Assembly (NCBI GenBank): GCA_017591395.1
Contig: WEDG01001060.1
Coordinates: 1-64,000 of the forward strand
DNA: 64,000 nucleotides
Origin: Schistocephalus solidus
Lineage: Eukaryota > Platyhelminthes > Cestoda > Diphyllobothriidea > Diphyllobothriidae
Direction of reading: 5' to 3'
A model generated the notes under the pieces. It saw nothing but the letters and a program-made list of their open reading frames with translations, was not told the DNA's origin and did no database searches. Position numbers and translations under genes: made by a program. Of this stretch, positions 23,029 to 35,958 are shown in pieces; the stretch's first letter is position 1; every line of letters starts with the position of its first letter.

Positions 23029-25079
23029 CTGAAAGTAAAACTCGAGGATTTCAAGGAGAGCCGAGGGTAGTTTTTCTTGGAAGGGAAAAGCAAATTTGTG
23101 AAACAACCATATCCTTATGCCCTAATGAACTTCGACCTTTCTCCTCATAGTGTGAGGCTTAGAGTCCAAAGTGAACGCCTAATTCTCAGTGCGCTAAAAC
23201 CTTCCTACAGTACACCTGCAATGCCATAACTGAAATTCCCGATCAGAACTGGGAAAGTAATGCGGCTCACTGAGTTTCCTAAATTTATTTCAAACACGCT
23301 GACTGCCTCACAGGTCGGCCCGCTTCTATTTGACGTGTCGAAGCAGCGAATGAGGATGCGAGACTCAACAGTCGTTCCTGACACAGACAGGGCAGTGTAC
23401 GGGGAACGCTAAGGAACTCTTGGATAATCCGAATCCCCACAACTGCGGCATAAGTTTGGCGCAACACGCGTGGCTGGTCTTTTAGCTAGTGCCTGGGATG
23501 ATGCCAGTGGGTTAGATCATTTGGTAAGCAAAGAGGGTATTCGTATGGGAGCAAACGAACGAAAAGCTGACCCAGTCTGTGTACCAGATGCCCCAATATT
23601 TGGGGGATTAATAGTCACAAATGTTCATGAAAAATTCAAACAAAGGAGGTAAATATTTGTGAATGCATGCCGAGTAGCCAGGCCATCTTGCCTTTAACCG
23701 ACTGTTCACCCTTTTTTTTAACTGCGCCGTTTGTTTTACCGAACTTTAACCCCTCCGCACGAACTATAGCGCGTAGCTTGTGTTGGACGCTCGGGTCGTT
23801 TGATATTTACTTACAATTTCTTGAATAAAACCTGTGTTATCCGGATATACGTAGTCTGGGATCAGTTACAGCATCCTTCGATTTTGCTTCAAATGTTCAC
23901 TCCACATTGCTTATTTGGACAGGGGAATAGTAAATTTTGCATTATTAGGGAGGTGGAACTGTTCCCAGTTTCGGTACCTCTACTTTCATCCGAACGTGTC
24001 AAAATGATACAAAAGTTCACAATACGACAGAGCGCTTTTTAAGTTGAATTTATGGCTAACTATGCCACCTTATTTCAAGTGATGCATGAATTCTTCTGTG
24101 AGGTTGCCATGGAGCGTGGATTGACGTGAAGGTACTTAAACTAGGTGACTGGAACTTCCTATTGTTGCGGGAAAAGTAGACCATTAGCAAACGGTTTATT
24201 GAGAAATGGAACAGGAACTTTTATGTGCCTGAAATTTCAGACTCACATTGTAACCGACCATCAGAGGCACCAACAGATAAAGGTAGTCAGCAGGCAGAAG
24301 TTTGCCTATTAATAGCTTGGAGCCACTATGCTGTTACATGCTTATCAAAATAATCAGTTCACGTATTCATCGCCAGTTACCATAATTGCTGCGATGGTTC
24401 CTGGATAGTTCGTGTCAGAGGCGTTACTCACCACAATTCCATCACTACTTGTCGTTTTTAGAGCTCGGCAGCTCAGCCCATCGACATCATCACCGGAAAT
24501 GGTGTTCTTCCGCGTGCTCCCCTGTGAAGAATTGTTCGATCTGGAAAAATTTTGAGGTCTGAGTATGGAGGAGGGGGGAGGTAAACTGCCCTTTTTGCTG
24601 GACTATAGCCCTCCTCCCTACAACGGGTCACGCGGTAGATGCGCTGGGAGCCAAATCAGGCGCTATTGGGGACACATGGCACACGATAGACATAGGCGTA
24701 AACGATGGTCAAACTGCCGTGTCGGATGGTGGACCGGGAAACCATGACTCGTGCGATTGTTTCCTAACGCGAGCATTTCAGATTTGTCGAACTTCGAGCA
24801 GTGACGGAGTTCTGTGGAGTGAACTGTGGCTTTAAGATTGGCACCAGTCCTCGCGGTGCTATTCTGATAAACGATCAGAGGCATTTCCTTCTGTGAACCT
24901 TTCGGTACCTGAGGGTTGCTTTCGTCCCGAGTACAGAATCAAGTGCTGTGAGAAGGCGGCTACTGGTTTCCAAGCATTTGTTTACGTGATAGAGCGCTTG
25001 CAACATTTTGGGCTCGTTCGCTTGGTTTCTTGGATAAAAAGATGGAAATCGGAGCCCTTTCCCCGCCAGGAGACTTTGC
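23029..25079 (-). other. intron of the coiled-coil/death-domain gene, 3' part
   Basis: Part of the predicted 11.1-kb intron 23029-34166. No gene or clear repeat was recognised in this segment. Confidence 0.45.
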
Positions 25080-25260
25080 GCAGCATTCCAGGAAGGATAA
25101 ATATTGCCGTGTCCTAACGATAACACTAATCCAAACCCTCACCTTAACCTCAACGCTAAATTTAATTATAACCCTAACTTAAAACCTAAGCATAACCCCA
25201 ACCTTAAAACTAAACACCCCAGAAATTTGCACAAGGCCTGCATATGTGGTCCTTATTCCC
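25080..25260 (+). repeat. dispersed repeat with telomere-like core (family C)
   Basis: GATAAATATTGCCGTGTCC leads into about 120 bp of degenerate AACCCTAA-like units (CCAAACCCTC, AACCCTAACTT, AACCCCAACC). After that come GCATATGTGG and TATTCCCGTG. The same order of flanks and core is seen at 38060-38205 and, weaker, at 32440-32690. Confidence 0.6.
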
Positions 25261-25825
25261 GTGGCTTGCTGCTTTCCCGTTTCGTTTGATGAATTTACAC
25301 GGGTAGCCGTCCGCCCGGAGCATCCCTCGAAGGCATCGAATTTGGCAACCTTGACTTCTGGTTCACGCTCATGATCAGATTTTCTATCCAGATCAAATGA
25401 TCTTCAGAAAGATATGTTATGGTTAACCTTAGCGCCATAACGTTCTACAACTGTTAGTTAGTGACTGGCCTGCATGTTTTACCAATTTATGCCAGTTTCG
25501 GTAGACGAATAGCTTGTCTGTGTTCCGTGGAAAATAAGCCTCAGCCTCTTATACTCGGAAGTTGCCTTTGCGGAAGAGCATTGAATATGCAGTATGATGT
25601 AGAAAAGTAACTACTTTGAGTTCACCTAAGCAAACTCGCCTAAAACTTGTTAGTCAACGTGTTCCGCTGTTCTGCGGGACTTTTTTCATTCGGTGTTTAC
25701 ATAAATGTTTGTTTCAAAAATTTATTTTCTTCGATTCCGTCTGGAACACTTGCGATGTGAGTTCGAGCCCTTATATAAGATAAAAATTTCCTAATAGAAG
25801 CGAGGAGGTTAGTTTCAGGAAGTAG

Positions 25826-25915
25826 TCGCGAAGAAGGCAACATGATCACTGGAACAAAAGCTTTATTAACCTGACGTTTCGGATTCTCACTCGAATCCAT
25901 CGTAAGAGGCGAAGT
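25826..25915 (-). ncRNA. solo PLE-like end with hammerhead-like hairpin
   Basis: On the minus strand: TTACGATG, a perfect hairpin GGATTC-GAGTGA-GAATCC, GAAACGTCAGG, TTAATAAAG and CCAGTGATC. It has the layout of other PLE ends in the window but no coding sequence is attached. Confidence 0.55.
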
Positions 25916-26204
25916 CAGCTAAGGGTGTAAGATTGCCCAGGTTTTGCAGAATATTTATAGAATTTAGTTGCTAGGCCACTACATGCCTCTCACAACTGGC
26001 AACTCTGAATTGCGTAGCTGAAAAATTTGCGGACGGCCGTATAACGAGTCATCGACAGGCACACACATCGGGTTGTCAACGGTTGATAATGGCGAAGTAG
26101 CCAGAAATTACGCTCACGGTGTCTCTCACCCTTGTGACATAACATAACTCAGGGTAAACGCAGAAATATATAGAAAGGGTAAAGCTTGATGGCAATTTTT
26201 GTCG

Positions 26205-26285
26205 TGAAGAATGAGACACGATCACTGGAACTAGACCTTTATTAGCCTGACACTTCGGATTCTCACTCGATCCAATACCCTTATC
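26205..26285 (-). ncRNA. solo hammerhead-like PLE end, minus copy of an inverted pair
   Basis: On the minus strand: GGATC-GAGTGA-GAATCC hairpin, GAAGTGTC, AGGCTAATAAAG, CCAGTGATC. It lies head to head with the plus-strand copy that starts just after it. Confidence 0.5.
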
Positions 26286-26375
26286 TGACTTGGACTCTAA
26301 TGATGGATTCAAGTGGAAATCTGAAGCGTCAGGCTAATGAAGCTCTTACTCGAGTGATCATGTCTCCTTCTTAAC
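26286..26375 (+). ncRNA. solo hammerhead-like PLE end, plus copy of an inverted pair
   Basis: TAATGATG, hairpin GGATTC..AAATCT, GAAGCGTC, AGGCTAATGAAG, GAGTGATCATGTC. It belongs to the same subfamily as 25826-25915 with more decay, in inverted orientation to its neighbour at 26205-26285. Confidence 0.5.
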
Positions 26376-27530
26376 AACAAAAATTGCCAAAAAATTTTCT
26401 TAACGTCATTGCATAGCGTTTTTTATGAATGAGGACTCAGGTTTGATAAACACATATTATATTCCTGTGAAATACGCGGAATCGGGTCGTCGGTGATCAG
26501 ACCTGGGCTCTAGATAGCAGGCCTGAGGAAATTTTTCATCTGTTGAGGAACTTTACCATGATCTGATGCGTAATTTCGGGACTGAATGTGCTCCGCATAA
26601 AGCTTTGAATATCACCAGGAAAGCCAGAAACCCCAGGCTCGTCTAATATGGGACCGGTGGTAAAAGGGGGCATATGAGCAGGTAATATAAGGTGTATATT
26701 GTTTTTGCCAAATTACATTGTTTTGCTTTCTGCCCTTTTGAATTTCGAAGTCGATAGTGCGTCTCTGTAAGAAAGACTTCAAGAATTTGATAGCCATACC
26801 GGATAGCGGTCTGGAAGTCCTGGGACGACTTCTTTGTCGGTTTCATGCACACGGACTTCGATTGAATCCTGTTGCTTCGAAATCGGTGTGAAAAGGTTAA
26901 TTAGTCTGGCACGAAGCATTCGCGAATTGCACACTTTTCCATCATCAAGCATAAAGGTAAACACGAGTTTGGGGTTTCTGGCTTTCTCGGTGCTTTACAA
27001 ATACCACTGCCAGTCCACATTCCGCTAATGAACTTGACTGCATTTCGGCAGTGTCCGTTCAGAAAATTTCAGAGAACTGGCTAAATCCTGCGCCTGCACA
27101 GGGAGGAGGGGAGGAGCACTGAAAAATTTCAATGGAGGGGACTCCAACCGCAATCAGAAAACAAATTAAGGACCACCACCTACTACTGAAAAAGAGAAGG
27201 ATGGACATTCTGATTTAGTCACCGTTATTAGCCCGCGTACGACGGATCCGAGGTTTTTCCAGTCTGGAGTGGGAGTTTGGTTGACTGATGGCACCAAACG
27301 TGCCCCAAATGACCATTCCAGTCTGCCTTTTTTCATCGACTATACTTCTTGATAATTACTTGCTTGTTGTCTTGACAATGCCCGCATTGGCCGTAGATGT
27401 GGGCCTGAAGACACGGTAGATAGCCTGTCCCCAGACCTAGAGTCCGACCAGATGGCTTAACACCCCACCCGATGCCGCAGTCAAGTTTGCTATGCTGAAT
27501 TGTATCGCATACTATCAAGTCTCCCGATGG
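26376..27530. other. intronic spacer with one SINE-tail-like sequence
   Basis: At 27305-27332 the phrase CCCCAAATGACCATTCCAGTCT repeats the tail of the SINE at 28431-28605. No other feature was recognised. Confidence 0.45.
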
Positions 27531-27690
27531 GACCTCGTAGCTCAGGGGGTTAGTGCGTTGTGCGCAATAGAGCTGTCGGCGGTTCAAATTCTACTGAGGC
27601 CGCCGAGGTTTTCTGTGGATAATGGTTGGGTAGCTTTCCACTGATCACTTTCGAATTTTCCTGCGCCTTCCTTACGGTCAAAATCTTTTC
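27531..27690 (+). repeat. tRNA-derived SINE
   Basis: GACCTCGTAGCTCAGGGGGTTAGTGCG is a pol III A-box-like head, and GGTTCAAATTC about 35 bp later a B box. The acceptor stem does not close and there is no tRNA 3' end, so this is a SINE head rather than a tRNA gene. A unique-looking body follows. Confidence 0.7.
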
Positions 27691-28430
27691 GACCTAACAT
27701 GGTTTTCTATCTAAAGGAACCTGACTAGACATTTGCTCTACTGCTGGGCGGTCAACGTAACCCAAATGTGATAACGTCAAAGCTTTCCGTCGATACAAAA
27801 ACCGTGCCCATGCTGTAATGGGTTAGCATCTTACGGGGGGTAGGTTTGCCAAAACATCTATCAGATGGATTTTCATAAACGATTAAACTGATTTAAATAT
27901 GGGAAATTTCTCAGTAAGAACCTCGCGGACGAACGAATTATTGTCATTTGGAAGTCCGCATGCAAGCGTGCAGTTTTAGACCTGAAGCTATATTTCGTGA
28001 TTTTAGTTTCTGAATTCCTGCTTCAACAAACCCCTTTCTGAAGGCCCTTAAGGATTTCAGTTGATATTTAGCAGATTTCCGTATGGAGGAAGAAAATAGA
28101 GAATTTTAATTCTTTGAACTCACCGGTATTCTGACGTGCAATATTTAATACGCATATTTTCACAGCAAGGTAGTTTTGCGTATACTTAACACCGAACATA
28201 GAATCTGTCTTAGTTCAAAATTCCAACTTTTAATGTCCGTAAGGTTAAAAATGCCAAAATTAAATAAATATTGCGATAAACCAGGTGTTTTTACTAAATC
28301 ACATCACGACTTTAACAATATTACCTTGTAAATATATTCGATCACAAAGCTAAAGAAGAAGTGACATAAGAATATTTGAGCTGCATTCATCAACGTATTT
28401 CCATATTCCCGATCTAAACCAGCAAGACAA

Positions 28431-28605
28431 CGAGCCCGTGTCTCATTGGTTAGAGCTGTGGACTTCTGATCGGCCGGTCGCGGGTTCGAGCCTCGGCTGG
28501 GGCACCACCTGTCCCTGGGTTTAACTGGATGATTTCGGCTGATTAGCCAGAAATGACCATTCCAGTCTCCCTCGTCTTTGTTGGCATTATCAATCTGCCT
28601 CTATT
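28431..28605 (+). repeat. tRNA-derived SINE with PLE-like tail
   Basis: A box TCATTGGTTAGAGC and B box GGTTCGAGCCTC, followed by a tRNA-like GGGGCACCA. The body then reads GATGATTTCGGCTGATTAG and CCAGAAATGACCATTCCAGTCTCC. That tail closely resembles 53067-53120, directly behind a PLE coding region, and the inverted segment 55262-55300. The acceptor stem pairs only partly, so it is a tRNA relative rather than a tRNA gene. Confidence 0.75.
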
Positions 28606-28715
28606 TCTGTTCGATTTTCCACGGTTAAAGCTTTGAAAATAGTGAGTGGACCAAGTTCTCCTAAACATTCGTCAGCTCTCAGAAACACGCTTGAGGCTCC
28701 AGAACATATGCTTGA

Positions 28716-29102
28716 AGTCAAGGTGGAGTGCAGGTGGGAAATATCTGTTGGGAACTTTACTACTTGGAACACGGAATCCAACCTAATAAGCAAACGCCTA
28801 GTGACAAGACAATTGGTGGCGGCGATGCTTCCTTCCAGATGTTCTTCAAGTAAACAGAAACAGGTAAAGTCGTTCCCCGGGCAGTGCTCGTAGATTAGGA
28901 ACCAACGGTTGTCGACAAAGTTTGGACTGACACATACTGATAACTGTTTCGGTGGAACAATTCATCCGCGGAAAGGAAGATGACGCAAACAACAACGCAC
29001 GCAGCTATCAGCAAGGAAATGATTGATCTAGTCTTGGAGTACATTCGAAAACTCGCCGATCAGTGTTCCGGAATGCAGGGTTTCAACATTTTCCACTCCT
29101 TC
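28716..29102 (+). pseudogene. alpha-tubulin processed pseudogene, N-terminal fragment
   Basis: One continuous frame carries the alpha-tubulin sequence from near residue 10 to about 149. Recognisable pieces are [51 protein letters not shown], then [20 protein letters not shown] and QGFNIFHSF. At least four in-frame stops (after FFK, after LVD, two after DTY) and several radical substitutions show it is dead. It has no introns, which fits a retrotransposed cDNA, but no poly(A) or target-site duplication was found and the 3' two-thirds are missing. It lies on the plus strand inside the large intron of the minus-strand gene. Confidence 0.93.
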
Positions 29103-32100
29103 CACTTCTTCGATCATCACTATGGTGAGCCGACCAAGTTCTGCGAAACGCCAGCAGTTCAATAAATCTGTTCGTCACACCCTCTTCTCGTTTTTAAATG
29201 ATCACCCTGAACTGTCATTCTAGCCAACCTGAATAAGCAAGCCAGCTTGCTTATTCACTTCTGGTCGTCAAGAGCAAAAAAATCTCTCTGACTAGAATGC
29301 ATCGTTTTTTGGTCTCACGCCACCTTTATATAGCTATGTTTAGTTGATTAAATGTTATTTCTAATGGAGGTGAGCACGCTGCAGTACCTAAAAGCATCTA
29401 CTTGTTGTTTCGCCCTCTGCTTTTCAGCCTTTATGAAAGAAAATATTTTGATGATGAACAGAAAAGGGAAGAGAAGAAGGACGGTATCTGCCATTGCGAT
29501 TGACGAACTTGAAACTGGAGTCTGCCGAACGAATTATTATATAAATTAAACGTACAGCTATTAGAGTCACTGCCTAGTGGCATGGGGAGGAGCCCTGTTG
29601 GCATTTAACTTTCTCTTTACAGCCATGGAGTTCGTTGTCTCCACGTAATAGAAACGCCCACCTTTTCGAGGGCATTGCGTGCTTACTTGCCGACGAACTC
29701 CCAATTTATTTGAGGCTGGCTCTTTAAGTTCCCACTAGGAACCTTCCCTACACAATAGGACACACTGTGGAATTAGGAGACCATATCGACACTAAAAGGG
29801 AAGTTACTTTACAGGATCAAGTCAGACTGATCAATGACTAGTTGATCGGTAGTGATAACTATACATTTTTAATCGTTCGCAAGTTTAAATTGCCCCTTTG
29901 ATCATATACGTGCAGATTGTTGGGATTTTAAATTCCCGTTTCAAGGCTGGAACTGTCACAGCACGTTGACGATCGTGATGTGGAAGGTCTCCAACTTACG
30001 GAATAGATCACACCTGCACGGGACTGAAGGCCTGTCTTCAATGGCTTCTTCTTATCGTTGCCTCTATGGCGCACTTATCTACTTGAATTCCAAGGCCCAT
30101 TATTGAGGCTTCATACGTGTAGATACAGAAATCAGTTCGTGTGTGACACGTGTACATGAACTACATAGTCTTTTTCGTCACTACACATGCACCCGTCTCC
30201 AGTTCTCTCAACGCTGTTTGCCATTGGAAAACGATGCAACTTAGAGATGAGACTGGAGCGGAATATAGATAAGTTTATGTCACTCCCAACTCCTAACCTT
30301 TGCAATAGGTGGCTGACCGACTCGGAAGACGAACTGTTGCACGGGAAAGAAAAAGAAAAGGTAGTGGACTCGGTTTTGTGGTCTCCTTCCCCACGAGGAG
30401 CTAACTCGGTCCTCATCTTTTGACGGAGAGTTAGGATGCAAAGGCTCCTTATTACTTCACTCCACATGACCCTCACACTCAGATGGCATCTGAGTCACTC
30501 ACACCCTTTGAATATGAATCCCTAGTCCATCTTGCGAAAACCAGACGTGTTTGGCATGCGTAGATGGTTTTTTAGCCTTCTCTATCACTCCGTCCGATCA
30601 TGCTGACTGTCTTGCCCTGGGCTCAGGTAGGAAAAGAAGATCGAGAATGGCAGAAGCTGCTTAAGTCTGCCATCACTTAAAGCTAATTCACGCGGAGGTC
30701 ACTGTCCCTGCGTCGGCCGCACTGCAGGGCATGCGGTAGATCTCGTCGTTTTATACGGTCGACATGTTGTGCCATAAACAAATGCACTCAGGTGTCATCG
30801 TTTGAGGCAGGCGCATTATCGCAATTCTTCGTTGAGACAACTGATCTTATGCTACTAAAAGGACTAGTATGAAATTCAAACAGATTTTAGGGTTCAAAGG
30901 TCTTGAACCCGAGATTTAACAGCTATACCTCCGACGGAAGCGTCGGGGCGGGTTGCATTGCAGGCGTTGTGAATGAATGAGGCCACACATTAAAGAACAC
31001 ACTTTGAAGAAGGTCTTGCAGCCAATGCTGACCTTAGTTTCATTCAGGTAATTCTGCTTTAAGACGCTGCACGAGTTTTCAAGACAGGAACTGATATCAA
31101 ACATTTCAGGGGCCTTTTCAACTCGTTGAGGTAAATTATATTGAGTAAATCTTTGGCAGTCTCGATTATAGGTTTCATAAAACCTTGTCGTTCCCCACTT
31201 CCTGTCAAGCCCTTCTCAACAAACCTGCCACTAGACTGGCTTTGGGTTAACTTCTGTCTTCGGTCGCGCACACCTTAATCCGACGATGAATTCGACAATT
31301 CACTCGAGCTTAGCGGCCTGGCATTTGAAGCTCACGTAAAGATCGGGAGTTGCAGACGGGTCAGAGAAGGAGATAAGATGAAATAAAAGGAAGTTAACCT
31401 GAAGTTTTGTGATCGCTTGATTTGTCTATTTTATACAATACATTATAACACTTTTGTGCAGTTTTTTTATTATATTTGGTGTGACGATTATTCCGGTGGT
31501 ATGTAAGGCTTCTCCTGTTTTAAACATTACAGAAAAACTCTTAGAAAACATAGTTAGATATGGTTCGGGATGGGCAAAAACGAATTTGCCACTACATATG
31601 TCTGTCAAGGCTAATTATTACGCATGCTTCAAGCGCCACAATCATCAGACCAATGTCGATTTAACAGAAGAAGATGGTGGATATCAAAGGGAAAGCTTTA
31701 TTCTGCACAGACGCCAGTGACGGTTGCTGGGGACAGGGCGTGGACCGACACCGTTAGCTTAAGCCTGAGTTAGAGTGCTGAACGTTCTTCTTTTTGGGGT
31801 TGGAGGAGTGAGGGCACGGTCATAATTTCGAGTCCGTGTCTGTAGCAAAACGTGGGGCATGGAGAACTGTGAGTGTCTACACAGGCTCTATATCGGTCAG
31901 TTTAACGCTCTCACTTTTGTCATATCCCCAAGCTCCCTTGAGTAAAGTTCGGTATGTGTGGAGTTAGGGAAAAGGTCGTATTCAACACAAATGGATCGAC
32001 CATTTAGTTTCGTCACTCGCTGCGTTCCACCGGCCGATTTGACGTGTTTTAGCGTTGGAATGCCTCGGGTGCGGTAGGGGAGAGTGAGATAGATGCAACT

Positions 32101-32439
32101 TAATTCGATATCGTTATACAAACATCCACACGCAATGGGACGATGGTGGGCCTAGTCGTTTATAAAGATCGAACTATCTTCGCAGAAAATTTACTGGGCT
32201 GCAAAGTCAACACGACTGGAAGCGTTCACTGTGAAGGCGGTTGACTGCGAAGCGGTGAGATGTGGAACGAGTTGTTTTGGCCTTCCGATAAGTGCTTTTC
32301 AATTGCTAGAGGGAGCAGTTTTAATACGCAGAATAAGTGCGCGCGATCGCCAACAAAAGAGGCTACTGCTAATGGTTTCAGGGGAAATTATTTTTTCTCT
32401 CCTCCATCCGGACAGGAAAGGGAATAGGAACAACTCACC
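29103..32439. other. intronic region without recognised features
   Basis: Several short open frames (for example near 29.4, 30.2 and 31.5 kb) were read and none matches a family I know. A stretch near 30640-30780 resembles part of family A (CACGCGGAGGTCACTGTCCCTGC), suggesting a fragment of that repeat. Confidence 0.45.
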
Positions 32440-32690
32440 GCGTAATAAAGATGGCATTGTGCTGAATTTAATTAAGGTTACCTATTCCCTATGTCTTAAT
32501 CCTACCCGATCATTAACCCTACCCTAAGCCTTAACCGCAACCCTTCCATTGGCCTTAGTCCTAATCCTCCAATTAACACCAATCCTAAACTTAACTCCAG
32601 CCCTAATTTCGCTGGAATTTAAAGCAAGTCATTTGTATTACGAGGGGGTCCTATCCCATGTCCTGTCGGGGTGCCACATAAAAGGTCCCT
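32440..32690 (+). repeat. family C repeat with degenerate AACCCTAA core
   Basis: CCTATTCCCTATGTC leads into CCTACCC, AACCCTACCCTAAGCC, AACCCTTCC and similar units, then GTATTACGAGG and a CCCATGTCCTG end. It is more diverged than the copies at 25080 and 38060. Confidence 0.45.
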
Positions 32691-33952
<1,262 letters not shown>

Positions 33953-34166
33953 ATTTTCACAGTGAAACTCAGTTATCCAGGCATCTGCTAGCCGAATAGT
34001 CAACCGCATTTTGCAATCCAGAATTTTTGTCAGTTTTCATTACCTGGCTGTTTTCCATTTCATTCCCCACTCCACCCTATTTGACGTAAAATTTGGCTAC
34101 TATTGTCTGTACCAGGCAAAGGAAGCATATGTAATGACACTAGGCAAATAGAAGAATAACACTTAC

Positions 34167-35958
34167 TATCTTGAGTCACTTTGGCTTTTCCAGGTTTCTG
34201 CAGTTCCATGAGCGTCTGTCCACGACATCGACGGTGCAGTATTGCGCGGCAGTCGATTACCTGCATTTCCATCCGACTGATTTCTGCCTGGATCTCAGCC
34301 CTCCGACCGTCGTTGAAACTGTCCTTTTGATCTGCGTCCTCAATCTCTCTCTGCAACTCCGATATACGCTTCTCCACTTTTGCCAATGCCGCGCGCAATT
34401 GGTCTTCCCCCTTCTGCATGTTTTCAGCACGTCGCCTGTAGGACTCTATCTGTTGTTTTTTCTGTTGTTCAATAGATCGGTTCTGCTGACTTTCAATGCC
34501 ACCGTCGCTGCTGTCGCTTGTCTTCTGCTGTGTGACGGGCTTTTGGTTGCGCTTCTGCATGGGTGGCTTGGCAGTTGACTGAGCAACCCTGCTTTCCCTT
34601 TTCGAAGCCTGCTCCTGCCGGTTTCGGCTGAGCTGTCGGTCCTGTTTCTTCTTAATGTCTTCTCCTTCTCCTCTTCCTCCTCTACGGTCAGCTACCTTTG
34701 GAGAGCTACTTGTGTTCAATGTTTCCTCCTTCCCCGAAGGAGCGTCTGTATCCTTCAGGGCTACACTCTGTGTTTCCTTGTCTGTTCTATTTTTCTGTTC
34801 TTTCCGGTCTTCTGTGATCTTGGTCTTTGCTGTCCCCTTACCTCGCTTTTCGGGACCATTCTTTTTTGCCCTTGATTTTGCACTCCGATCCTGCACTACT
34901 GTTGCTATCTGCTGGCTTCCAGTGCTACAAGTATCGCATTCATTTTGCTCAGAGGTCACTTGAGATTCAGTCTGCTTATCGGTTTTCTTGCAGCCGTCCT
35001 CATCCTTCCCACTCGATTCTTCCTCGTCTTCCGTCTGCTTGGCGTCAGGGGCTCCATCGAGGTCTCCTTGAAGAGCCGCCAGTCGGTCAGAGCAGAATCT
35101 ATGCGCCTTTTTTGCGTTTGCGAGACTGGTACGCAGTTGTTTTCGATTATTCTTGCAGTTCTCCAGTTGCAACTTTCTCTGTCGTTGTTGGGAGGCAGCA
35201 TGATGCTCATTCTCACCGATCAGGAAGTATTCCTGTTTCAGATCCTCGATCTCTTCCTTAGTCCGATTAATCAGCTTTGTCAGTTTTTCGGGATATGATT
35301 TGTCTCTTGCAATGCGCTCGTCAATGCAGGAGGTGATGACATCCCAAGCGGTGCGAACCTCAAGAAAGATGCCTTCCAGCTTCTCATAATTTCTTACTGT
35401 TGTGCTCATGTCTCGGGTGTAGTTAGTCCATCTTTGTTGATTTTGTTTTAGCTCTGTCAACCGTCGAGCGAATTCTTTGTTCTGGTCGCTTATAAAATCC
35501 TCATATTCCTGCACGTCCTTATTCGCCTCCTGTGTGAGCTCAATGAGACTGACGCAGCAGACGCAAAGTCCCTCAGTTAGCACCATATTAAGTTTTTCGT
35601 CCAGTCGGCTGAAAAGAGAGCTCATGTCTCGTGAGACTATCGCGAGTTCCTGAAGTTTCTTGACTTGATCGATGTAACTGGCACCCCTGAACTCGCCACC
35701 GATTTCATCTGCGAGATTTTTGCACTGAACATCCGTCAGCGTAGCAAAATTTATTCCTCTTTTTGAGGCAGGAACTTTGGTCCAAACTTTCTTTAGGGAC
35801 TCGGCCTTGACAAATTTTAGACCACGAAATTGCTCTTCGATTTCATCAAAAGCTTTCTGAAAGCAGGTGACTGCATTTTCTGCAAGACTATAAACTGACT
35901 CCAGTGACTGAGGCAGTCTTTGACGGCTTTTGCTCCGGGTCCTAGGTACAGAGGTCAT
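34167..35958 (-). CDS. coiled-coil/death-domain protein, first coding exon
   Basis: ATG at 35958-35956 (MTSVPRTRSKSRQRLPQ) opens 597 codons. Residues 20-300 are mainly helical: FQKAFDEIEEQFRGLKFVK, KKLQELAIVSRDMSSLFSRL, NYEKLEGIFLEVRTAW, and a coiled coil about 225-300. A Lys/Glu/Gln/Ser-rich disordered middle follows (about 305-500), and then a second coiled coil (about 505-590, with AALAKVEKRISELQREIED). After GAT-A there is a perfect GTAAGT donor at 34166, phase 1. The next plausible exon on this strand (23028-21014) has a phase-1 acceptor, and joining them gives 3,807 coding bases, an exact 1,269 codons. Other exons in the 11-kb intron are not excluded. I do not recognise an orthologue. 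The N-terminal arrangement, an all-helical domain before a death domain, resembles lineage-specific invertebrate adaptor-like proteins; that comparison is an impression only. Confidence 0.8.

Noticed and set aside
25104..25289. Asn-Pro-Asn repeat protein
   Set aside because: It arises from the degenerate AACCCTAA core of a dispersed repeat.
27533..27606. tRNA gene
   Set aside because: A and B boxes are present but the acceptor stem does not close; it fits a tRNA-derived SINE.
28431..28508. tRNA gene ending GGGGCACCA
   Set aside because: Only part of the acceptor stem and T arm pair, and a SINE body with known repeats follows directly.
28633..28893. 86-codon frame overlapping the tubulin pseudogene
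   Set aside because: It is out of frame with the tubulin homology and has no similarity of its own.
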